64,000 bases of DNA, taken from positions 79,570 through 143,569 of the forward strand of contig DAINQU010000008.1 in the NCBI GenBank assembly GCA_036742455.1, written 5' to 3'. The stretch is from CAIKZZ01 sp036742455 (GTDB lineage Bacteria > Pseudomonadota > Gammaproteobacteria > Steroidobacterales > Steroidobacteraceae). Under the pieces are notes generated by a model. The model had not been told where the DNA came from and did not search any database. It worked only from the letters and a program-made list of their open reading frames with translations. Made by a program: the position numbers and the translations under genes. Positions 31,897 through 38,886 of this stretch are shown one piece after another; the stretch's first letter is position 1, and each line of letters starts with the position of its first letter.

Positions 31897-32832
31897 CTAC
31901 TCGTTGCTGGGGGTCGGCTCGGCCGGTGTCGTCGCCGGCGCAGCCCCCGCGCCAGGGGCACGGCGGGACGCATCGGAGAGGGACGACAGTTGGGACGAGT
32001 CGATCGTGATGGATTGGATGATGCCGCCGCGTTCGACCGTGACGGTCGCCGAGGTCGCAGAGCCTAAGCTTTGCAGCATTTCGAGGCCGTGCTGGGCATC
32101 GCTGATGGGTACGCCGTTGACCTGCGTGACCATGTCACCCGGCTGCAGGCCGAGGTCCGTGAAACGACGCCGATCGCGGCCGGGGAATAACTTAAAGCCG
32201 CGCAGTTGGCCGGCGACGTAGTTGGGCATTGGTCGCATCAGGTCGCCGATCACTTCGGGCGCGGCCGCCGCTTGCTTGGCCACGTCGGCGAGCGCTGGAC
32301 CGCGGCTCATCTGCACGCCGCCACCGGTGTGCGGCAGCATCAACGTTTCGTGGTTGCCGCCGCGGTCGATGATCACGTGATCGGGATAGACCTCGAGAAG
32401 CCGTATGCCCGGTGCGATGTCGGTGCCGGTGGCATAGACGTGCGCGTCGGTCACCGAGGGTCCGACGATGGCAAGCCCGGCCGCAGGGTCTTTGACCGCC
32501 AAGGTGCCGACGAGGGAGAGGGGGATGTTCGTCTCGGGCGCCGGCACGCCGGTGTCCGGCGGCGGCGGCTGCCCGAACACGCGGCTCGCGTTATCGGTGG
32601 ACGGGCCGCTGAGTGGCAGCGCGATCGCCGGGGGCGTCGCCGCTGTCTTGGCGGGGACGAGTTTCCACGTCAGGAACGCCAATTGCGCGGCCACGAGGGC
32701 CGTGCCCACCACCGCGATGAGACGGGGCAGGGCATCGCCGCTCAACGCGCGGGCCAGGGCAGGGGGTAGGGATCGAGTCAGCGACAATGCGATGGCCTTG
32801 AAGTTCCACGGAACCAAAAAAAACAATGACAT
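31897..32832 (-). CDS. gspC: Type II secretion inner-membrane protein GspC
   Basis: A 311-residue bitopic protein. A cytoplasmic N-terminus is followed by one transmembrane helix (LIAVVGTALVAAQLAFLTWKLV, about 39-60), the HR domain (NIPLSLVGTLAVKDPAAGLAIVGP to GIRLLEVYPDHVIIDRGGNHETL, about 105-170) that contacts GspD, and a C-terminal PDZ domain (FTDLGLQPGDMVTQVNGVPISDAQHGLEMLQSL). It is the first gene of the operon. The pair TTGTGA-N18-TATGAT upstream is a plausible promoter. Confidence 0.9.
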   Translation of the reverse strand: MSLFFLVPWNFKAIALSLTRSLPPALARALSGDALPRLIAVVGTALVAAQLAFLTWKLVPAKTAATPPAIALPLSGPSTDNASRVFGQPPPPDTGVPAPETNIPLSLVGTLAVKDPAAGLAIVGPSVTDAHVYATGTDIAPGIRLLEVYPDHVIIDRGGNHETLMLPHTGGGVQMSRGPALADVAKQAAAAPEVIGDLMRPMPNYVAGQLRGFKLFPGRDRRRFTDLGLQPGDMVTQVNGVPISDAQHGLEMLQSLGSATSATVTVERGGIIQSITIDSSQLSSLSDASRRAPGAGAAPATTPAEPTPSNE

Positions 32833-32859
32833 GACCCCCGATTGGGTCGGTCAGCCCCG

Positions 32860-32889
32860 ATCATACGGATTGAGCGGAGTCACTCACAA
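32860..32889 (-). promoter_or_regulatory. Candidate promoter of the gspCDEF operon
   Basis: Minus-strand TTGTGA (32889-32884), 18-base spacer, TATGAT (32865-32860), with start near 32853, about 21 bases before the gspC ATG. It lies back to back with the clpS promoter in a 127-base divergent region. Confidence 0.4.
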
Positions 32890-32923
32890 GCGCGCCTTGT
32901 CACAACCAAAGCGAAATGTTGTC

Positions 32924-32952
32924 TTGAGTTGGTCTTCGGGCGCCCCTATAAA
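32924..32952 (+). promoter_or_regulatory. Sigma-70 promoter of clpS, giving a leaderless mRNA
   Basis: TTGAGT (32924-32929), 17-base spacer, TATAAA (32947-32952). The start point expected seven or eight bases after the -10 box is the A of the clpS ATG at 32960. Confidence 0.65.
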
Positions 32953-32959
32953 GGGGTCG

Positions 32960-33307
32960 ATGAGCGCGAATACCCCCCGACACCCTGCCGATCCGACGCC
33001 CCACGACCCCGGCCACGGCCTCGTGGTCGAGGAAGCGGCCCCGAAACTGAAACGGCCGCCCCTCTATCAGGTGCTGCTGTTGAACGACGATTACACGCCC
33101 ATGGAGTTCGTGGTCGAGCTCTTGGAGCGTATCTTCGCCCTAGACCGGGTCAGCGCCACGCGGGTCATGCTGGAAGTGCATACCCACGGCCGCGGGGTCT
33201 GCGGCGTGTACACCTTTGAAATTGCCGAGACCAAGGTGGCGCAGGTGACCGCCTATGCCCGCCAACACCAGCACCCGCTGCTGTGCACGATGGAAGAGAC
33301 CGGCTGA
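32960..33307 (+). CDS. clpS: ATP-dependent Clp protease adaptor ClpS
   Basis: A 115-residue N-recognin that delivers proteins with N-terminal Leu, Phe, Tyr or Trp to ClpAP. A disordered N-terminal tail with HGLVVEEAAPKLKRPPLY is followed by the core LLNDDYTPMEFVVELLERIF (the N-end pocket Asn-Asp-Asp and Met/Val residues), AT.VMLEVHTHGRGVCGVYTFEIAETK and a final HPLLCTMEE. It precedes clpA by 21 bases and is probably cotranscribed with it. The frame is open upstream without similarity; the promoter position supports this ATG. Confidence 0.96.
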   Translation: MSANTPRHPADPTPHDPGHGLVVEEAAPKLKRPPLYQVLLLNDDYTPMEFVVELLERIFALDRVSATRVMLEVHTHGRGVCGVYTFEIAETKVAQVTAYARQHQHPLLCTMEETG

Positions 33308-33328
33308 GCCGGATCCAAGGAGACTCCC

Positions 33329-35602
33329 TTGCTCTCGAACGAACTCGAACATTGCCTGAACGCCGCCTTTCAGGCCGCGCGTGACGCGCGTCATGAGTAC
33401 ATGACCGTCGAACACCTGCTCTTGTCGATCATCGACACGCCCTCGATCCAGGAAATCCTGAAGGCCTGCGGGGCGCAGCCGGCGCCGCTGCGCGCCGAGT
33501 TGGCGGCATTCATCGCCGATTCCACGCCGAAGCTGACGCTGGACGACGATCGCGAGGTCCAACCGACGCTCGGGTTTCAGCGCGTGCTGCAGCGCGCGGT
33601 GTTTCACGTGCAATCGAGTGGCAAGCCGGAGGTGTCGGTCGCCAACGTGCTGGTCGCGATCTTCAGCGAGAAGCAGTCGCACGCGGCCTACCTGCTCTCG
33701 AACCACGACGTCACCCGCCTCGATGTCATCAACTTCATCTCGCACGGGCTCGCCAAGGGCGAGGAGAGTGCGCCCGCCAAGGACAATGCCGTCGACGGGG
33801 CCGAGCGCGGCGACGCCGACAGCGCGGAGGGCGCACTGGACAAGTACGCCACCAACCTCAACCAGTTGGCCGAGCAGGGTCGGATCGACCCCTTGATCGG
33901 TCGCGTCCACGAGGTCGAGCGCACCATCGAGATTCTCTGCCGGCGTCGCAAGAACAACCCGCTGTACGTCGGCGAGGCCGGTGTCGGCAAGACGGCGATC
34001 GCCGAAGGGCTCGCCCGCTTGATCGTCGAGGGCAAGGTCCCGGACGTTTTGAGCGACTGCACGATCTATTCGCTGGACATGGGCTCGCTCGTCGCCGGCA
34101 CCAAGTACCGGGGCGACTTCGAGAAACGCTTGAAGGGCGTGCTCACCGATCTGCGCAAGCGCCCGGGCGCCGTGCTCTTCATCGACGAGATACACACCGT
34201 CATCGGCGCGGGCTCCGCGTCCGGTGGCGTCATGGACGCGTCCAATCTCATCAAGCCGGTGCTGGCCAACGGCGAACTGCGCTGCATCGGTTCGACCACC
34301 TACACGGAATACCGTGGCATTTTCGAAAAAGACCACGCGTTGGCGCGGCGCTTCCAGAAAATCGACGTGGCCGAGCCGTCGGTCGCCGAAACCGTCGAAA
34401 TCCTGAAAGGGTTGCGCTCCCGCTTCGAAGAGCATCACGGTGTGAAATACACCGATGAGGCGCTGCAAGCGGCGGCGGAGCTCGCGGCGCGCTACATCAA
34501 CGACCGGCACCTGCCGGACAAAGCGATCGACATCGTCGACGAAGCCGGCGCGAACCTGCGCCTGAAACCCGCCGACCAGCGCCCCGAGGCGGTGACGGTC
34601 GACCACATCGAAGCGGTCGTCGCGCGCATTGCGCGCATCCCGCCGAAGCAGGTGTCGACCTCCGATCGCGAGGTGCTGCGCAATCTCGAGCGCAACCTGA
34701 AACTCGTCATTTACGGCCAGGACCCTGCGATCGAAACGCTGGGGGCCGCCATCAAGATGGCGCGTTCGGGCTTGGGCGACGGCCGCAAGCCGGTCGGCTC
34801 GTTCCTGTTCGCCGGACCGACCGGCGTCGGCAAGACCGAGGTCACGCGGCAGTTGGCCTTGGCGCTTGGGGTCGAGTTCATTCGCTTCGACATGTCCGAG
34901 TACATGGAGCGGCACACGGTGAGCCGCCTCATTGGCGCGCCGCCGGGGTATGTGGGCTTTGATCAGGGCGGTTTGCTGACCGAGGCCATTGCGAAGCACC
35001 CGCACGCGGTGCTGTTGCTCGACGAAATCGAAAAGGCCCATCCGGACGTCTTCAATCTGCTCTTGCAGGTGATGGACCACGGCACGTTGACCGACAACAA
35101 CGGCCGCAAGGCTGATTTCCGCCACGTCATCATCGTGATGACCACGAACGCGGGCGCTGCGGACATGGCGCGGTCGGCCATTGGGTTCACGCCCGGCGAT
35201 CCCACGCACGACGGCATGGACGCGATCAAGCGTCTGTTCTCGCCGGAGTTCCGCAACCGCTTGGACGCCATCGTCCAGTTCGGACCGTTGGACGAGCGCA
35301 CCATCGAGCGGGTGGTCGACAAGCTGATCCTCGAGGTCGAGGCCCAACTGGAGCAGAAGGGCGTCGTCGTGACCTTCGACGAGGCGGCGCGGCGTTGGAT
35401 CGCGCGCAAGGGCTACGACCCACGGATGGGTGCGCGGCCGATGGCGCGACTGATTCAGGAACGGGTCAAACGCCCCTTGGCCGAAGAACTGCTGTTCGGG
35501 CAACTCAAGGACGGCGGCACGGTGGTCGTGCGCGTGGCGAAGGACGGGGAGGGCTTGGACTTGGAGTCGAAGCCGCTCGACGAGCCGTTAGCGCTGGTCT
35601 GA
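33329..35602 (+). CDS. clpA: ATP-dependent Clp protease ATP-binding subunit ClpA
   Basis: A 757-residue AAA+ unfoldase partner of ClpP. The N-terminal double Clp-N domain (SNELEHCLNAAFQAARDARHEYMTVEHLLLS) binds ClpS. D1 has Walker A GEAGVGKTAIAEG (about residue 212), D2 has GPTGVGKTEVTRQ (about 491), and Walker B boxes are VLFIDEIHTV and VLLLDEIEKAH. IGFTPG near residue 615 is the ClpP-binding IGF/L-type loop. The start is TTG at 33329, fixed by AAGGAG six bases upstream and by family length. Confidence 0.97.
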   Translation: MLSNELEHCLNAAFQAARDARHEYMTVEHLLLSIIDTPSIQEILKACGAQPAPLRAELAAFIADSTPKLTLDDDREVQPTLGFQRVLQRAVFHVQSSGKPEVSVANVLVAIFSEKQSHAAYLLSNHDVTRLDVINFISHGLAKGEESAPAKDNAVDGAERGDADSAEGALDKYATNLNQLAEQGRIDPLIGRVHEVERTIEILCRRRKNNPLYVGEAGVGKTAIAEGLARLIVEGKVPDVLSDCTIYSLDMGSLVAGTKYRGDFEKRLKGVLTDLRKRPGAVLFIDEIHTVIGAGSASGGVMDASNLIKPVLANGELRCIGSTTYTEYRGIFEKDHALARRFQKIDVAEPSVAETVEILKGLRSRFEEHHGVKYTDEALQAAAELAARYINDRHLPDKAIDIVDEAGANLRLKPADQRPEAVTVDHIEAVVARIARIPPKQVSTSDREVLRNLERNLKLVIYGQDPAIETLGAAIKMARSGLGDGRKPVGSFLFAGPTGVGKTEVTRQLALALGVEFIRFDMSEYMERHTVSRLIGAPPGYVGFDQGGLLTEAIAKHPHAVLLLDEIEKAHPDVFNLLLQVMDHGTLTDNNGRKADFRHVIIVMTTNAGAADMARSAIGFTPGDPTHDGMDAIKRLFSPEFRNRLDAIVQFGPLDERTIERVVDKLILEVEAQLEQKGVVVTFDEAARRWIARKGYDPRMGARPMARLIQERVKRPLAEELLFGQLKDGGTVVVRVAKDGEGLDLESKPLDEPLALV

Positions 35603-35614
35603 CGGGAGTGGGTG

Positions 35615-35634
35615 CCGCGGCTTAACGGCCGCGG
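35615..35634. terminator. Short GC hairpin between clpA and infA
   Basis: 7-bp stem CCGCGGC (35615-35621) / GCCGCGG (35628-35634). The loop holds the infA stop codon. Convergent genes, no U-tract. Confidence 0.35.
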
Positions 35635-35840
35635 TACACAATGCGACCCTTCGACAGATCGTACGGGGTCATTTCCACGGTGACGGCGTCACCGGTGAGG
35701 ATACGGATGTAGTTCTTGCGCATCTTGCCGGAGATGTGCGCGGTCACGATGTGGCCGTTCTTCAGTTTCACCCGAAACGTCGTGTTGGGCAGGGTGTCGA
35801 CCACCTCGCCTTCCATCTGAATCGCGTCTTCTTTCGACAT
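35622..35840 (-). CDS. infA: Translation initiation factor IF-1
   Basis: A 72-residue OB-fold factor that binds the 30S A site. The whole sequence is canonical, from MSKEDAIQMEGEVVDTLPN through KMRKNYIRILTGDAVTVE to GRIVYRGR. It lies 53 bases downstream of aat on the same strand and converges with clpA, the standard neighbourhood in Gammaproteobacteria. Confidence 0.98.
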   Translation of the reverse strand: MSKEDAIQMEGEVVDTLPNTTFRVKLKNGHIVTAHISGKMRKNYIRILTGDAVTVEMTPYDLSKGRIVYRGR

Positions 35841-35893
35841 TCTGGGTCCGATACAGCCACGTTAAGCCGGGCATTGTGCAGCACTGGGCCTGT

Positions 35894-36589
35894 TCACGCA
35901 AACTTATGGCAGGTGTCGTCCGCCACGAGGGGGGCGAGCCGGGCCAAGAACGCGGGCCGATCGACCGTTTCGGCGCCGAGCGAGGTGAGGTGCGGGGTCG
36001 GCATCTGGCAGTCGACGAGGCCAATCCCAAGGGCCGCGGCGCGTTCCAAGAGGTGCGCCAGAGCGACTTTCGAGGCGTCGCGGGCGCGCGCAAACATCGA
36101 TTCGCCGAAAAACACGGCCCCGACCTGGACGCCGTACAGGCCACCCACCAGCACCCCGTCATGCCACGTCTCCACGCTGTGCGCGTGGCCGAGTCGGTGC
36201 AGGGCCTCGTAGGCTTCGATCATGTCGACGGTGATCCACGTGCCGGGGGAGTCGTCCCGCGGGGCAGCGCAGCCGCGGATGACCGCGTCGAACGCCGTGT
36301 CGATGCGCGTCTCGTAGCCGCGATGGCGGATCGACTGGCGCAGACTCTTGCGGGGCGTGAACCGACGCGGGTCGAACACCGCCCGTGGGTTCGGTGACCA
36401 CCACAGGATGGGTTCGTCGTCCGAGTACCAGGGAAAGATCCCGCGCCGGTACGCGCCGAGCAGCCAGGCCGGGGTGAGCGCGCCGCCGGCGGCGAGGAGG
36501 CCGTTCGGGTACTCGAGCGCGGTGTGCGGGTCGGGCAGCGCCTCGGGGCCGTCCTCGGCCGCGAGCAGCGGCAGCGGGCGCCGCCTCAC
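35894..36589 (-). CDS. aat: Leucyl/phenylalanyl-tRNA-protein transferase
   Basis: A 231-residue enzyme that adds Leu or Phe from aminoacyl-tRNA to N-terminal Arg or Lys, creating N-degrons read by ClpS. Family marks are the N-terminal FPDPHTALEYPNGLLAAGGALTP-like segment, YRRGIFPWYSDDEPILWWSPNPRAV and HSVETWHDGVLVGGLYGVQVGAVFFGESMF. All fall in the usual order and length. Its ATG overlaps the stop of the upstream acyltransferase-like gene (ATGA), so translation is coupled to it. clpS and clpA are encoded just beyond infA, so the pathway is clustered. Confidence 0.97.
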   Translation of the reverse strand: MRRRPLPLLAAEDGPEALPDPHTALEYPNGLLAAGGALTPAWLLGAYRRGIFPWYSDDEPILWWSPNPRAVFDPRRFTPRKSLRQSIRHRGYETRIDTAFDAVIRGCAAPRDDSPGTWITVDMIEAYEALHRLGHAHSVETWHDGVLVGGLYGVQVGAVFFGESMFARARDASKVALAHLLERAAALGIGLVDCQMPTPHLTSLGAETVDRPAFLARLAPLVADDTCHKFA

Positions 36590-37761
36590 GGCCCGAGCGC
36601 CAGCGCGGTGTCCCGTCGGAACGGCGTGTGTTCGTCCGCTTGCGCGTAGTAGGTCGCGATCGAGTCGCGCTCGGCGGCAAGATACCGGCCGATCGCCGCG
36701 GCGAAGCGCGGGTCGGCGATGCTGTGCGCCGAGTGGGTCAGAGTGGGCGCGAAGCCGCGAGCGATCTTGTGCTCGCCTTGGGTGCCGGGCTCAAAGCGCT
36801 GCAACCCTTCGGCGATGCAGTACTCCACGCCTTGGTGGTAACACGTCTCAAAGTGCAGGCTGTGGTAGTCGGCGACGCAGCCCCAGTAGCGGCCGTAGAG
36901 CGTGTCGTCGCCTTGAAAGAAGAGCGCTGCGGCGACCACGCCGTCGCCCTGACAGGCGAGGAGCACGCGCGGCTCGGTGAGCGGGTCGCGACTGACCTCG
37001 ACGAAAAACGCCGGTGGCAGGTAGGGCTCGTGCCCGTGCCGGTGGAAGGTGGTGGCGAGCAGGGCGTGGACGACCCGCCACTCGTCCTCGTCCAGACTGC
37101 CGCCCCGCCGCCACACGTGCTGTATGCCGGACTCGGCGACCCGGCGGCGCTCACGCTTCACTTTTTTACGCTTATCGGCGGTGAACGTGGCAAGAAAATC
37201 GTCGAAATCACAGTAATTGCGATTTTCCCAGAGAAATTGACAGTCCATCCGGGGCATAAAACCGGCGGATTGCAGGGCGTCCACCTCGTCGGCCCGCGCG
37301 AACTGCACGTGCACCGAGGAGTGCTGGCCTTGCGCGAGCACCGCCCGGAGGGCCTCGCCGAGCGCGGCGCGCACGGCGTCGCGCTCGGCGGCGGGGTGCG
37401 CCAGGAGGCGAGGTCCGGTGGCGGGCGTGAACGGGGTGGCCGCGACGAGTTTCGGGTAGTAGGCAAGGCCGTGCTGGGCATAGGCGTGCGCCCACGCGAA
37501 GTCGAAGACAAACTCCCCGTACGAGTGGTCTTTCTCGTAGAGCGGTATGGCCCCGACCAGTGCGCCGTTCTGGCGCAGCAACAGGGGGCGGGGGCGCCAT
37601 CCGGTGGTGCCGCCGACCGCGCCGCTGCGCTCAAGGGCGGCGAGAAAGGCGTGCTGAACGAACGGCACGCCGTCGAGCGAAAGCGCATTCCACTCGGCCG
37701 CGGACACCGCCGTCACCGAGTCGGCGAGCGTCGCCTCGTATCGCGCCGTCGCGTCCGTCAC
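36586..37761 (-). CDS. COG3146-type N-acyltransferase (GNAT/Fem-like)
   Basis: A 391-residue soluble protein matching the predicted N-acyltransferase group COG3146 (DUF482). Marks seen are FVQHAFLAALERSGAVGG, FVFDFAWAHAYAQHGLAYYPKLVAATPFTPATGPRLL, CDFDDFLATFTADKRKKVKRERRRV, ALFFQGDDTLYGRYWGC, HFETCYHQGVEYCI and GEHKIARGF. These give the two GNAT-like halves found in Fem transferases. Function is not established. It sits directly between trxB (no gap) and aat (4-base overlap), which suggests one operon, and Aat itself shares the Fem/GNAT fold. Confidence 0.85.
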   Translation of the reverse strand: MTDATARYEATLADSVTAVSAAEWNALSLDGVPFVQHAFLAALERSGAVGGTTGWRPRPLLLRQNGALVGAIPLYEKDHSYGEFVFDFAWAHAYAQHGLAYYPKLVAATPFTPATGPRLLAHPAAERDAVRAALGEALRAVLAQGQHSSVHVQFARADEVDALQSAGFMPRMDCQFLWENRNYCDFDDFLATFTADKRKKVKRERRRVAESGIQHVWRRGGSLDEDEWRVVHALLATTFHRHGHEPYLPPAFFVEVSRDPLTEPRVLLACQGDGVVAAALFFQGDDTLYGRYWGCVADYHSLHFETCYHQGVEYCIAEGLQRFEPGTQGEHKIARGFAPTLTHSAHSIADPRFAAAIGRYLAAERDSIATYYAQADEHTPFRRDTALALGP

Positions 37762-38724
37762 TCACTCGCCCGCATCGAGCCGCTCGAGGTAGCGATCGGC
37801 GTCCAACGCGGCCATACAGCCGGTGCCGGCGCTCGTGATGGCCTGCCGGTACACGTGATCGGCGACGTCGCCGGCGGCGAACACGCCGGGGACGCTCGTC
37901 GCCGTGGCGTCACCGCCGAGGCCGCTCTTGACCACGAGGTAACCGCCCTTCATGTCGAGTTGGCCCTCGAACAGTTGCGTGTTCGGGGTGTGGCCGACGG
38001 CGATGAAGAGCCCGGTGGCGGCGAGCTCCTGCGTCGATCCGTCGAGCGTGGAGCGCAGCCGCACCCCGGTGACGCCGCTGGCGTCGCCGAGCACCTCGTC
38101 GACCTCGTGGTTCCACACGATGCTCGCCTTGCCGTCCGCAACGCGCGCATGCAAATGATCCTGAAGGATTTTTTCCGAGCGCAGCCTGTCGCGACGGTGA
38201 ACCAGGGTCACGTGTCGAGCGATCTTGGTCAGATACAGCGCCTCTTCGACAGCCGTGTTGCCGCCGCCCACGACGATCACGTCCTGGTTGCGGTAGAAGA
38301 AGCCGTCGCACGTCGCACACGCCGAGACGCCACGGCCTTTGTAGTCCTCTTCCGAGGGGAGGCCGAGATACCGGGCGGAGGCGCCGGTGGCGATGATCAG
38401 CGCATCGGTCGTGTAGGTGCCGCGATCGCCCGTCAGCCGGAACGGCCGCTGCTGCAGGTCGACGGTGTGTATTTGGTCCTCGACGATCTCGGTGTGGAAG
38501 CGCTCGGCGTGCTGGCGCATCCGCTGCATGAGTCCGGGACCGGTGAGGCCTTCGGGGTCACCCGGCCAGTTGTCGACCTCGGTCGTGGTCATGAGCTGCC
38601 CACCCACGGCGTAGCCGGCCACGAGCAAGGGCGAGCGATTGGCGCGGCTGGCGTAGACCGCCGCGCTGTAGCCGGCCGGTCCGGAACCGAGGATCAGAAG
38701 GCGGGTGTGGCGAGTGTTCGACAT
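37762..38724 (-). CDS. trxB: Thioredoxin-disulfide reductase
   Basis: A 320-residue flavoprotein that reduces thioredoxin with NADPH. FAD motif ILGSGPAGYSAAVYA (11-25), redox-active CATC (Cys136, Cys139), NADPH motif VVGGGNTAVEEALYL, and C-terminal GVFAAGDVADHVYRQAITSAGTGCMAALDADRYL. The ATG at 38724 matches the family start; the frame is open further upstream without similarity. It leads the operon trxB-acyltransferase-aat-infA and is divergent from ftsK. Confidence 0.97.
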   Translation of the reverse strand: MSNTRHTRLLILGSGPAGYSAAVYASRANRSPLLVAGYAVGGQLMTTTEVDNWPGDPEGLTGPGLMQRMRQHAERFHTEIVEDQIHTVDLQQRPFRLTGDRGTYTTDALIIATGASARYLGLPSEEDYKGRGVSACATCDGFFYRNQDVIVVGGGNTAVEEALYLTKIARHVTLVHRRDRLRSEKILQDHLHARVADGKASIVWNHEVDEVLGDASGVTGVRLRSTLDGSTQELAATGLFIAVGHTPNTQLFEGQLDMKGGYLVVKSGLGGDATATSVPGVFAAGDVADHVYRQAITSAGTGCMAALDADRYLERLDAGE

Positions 38725-38886
38725 GGTCCAGAGCGTCCTCGGAGCGGAAGGGGTACGGGCGCGCCATTCTCTCATTTTCCGGTCGCGGCGCCACGCACGG
38801 ATCGGGGATCGCGCGTTCGAGGTGGTATCGCTCGAAGTGGTGCCGTAACATAGGCTTAAGCACGCTTTTTGTGATGAGGTCTCAAC

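Noticed and set aside
33140..35503. A 787-codon open frame antisense to clpA
   Set aside because: Same codon-position effect over a highly conserved gene; the translation has no known motif.
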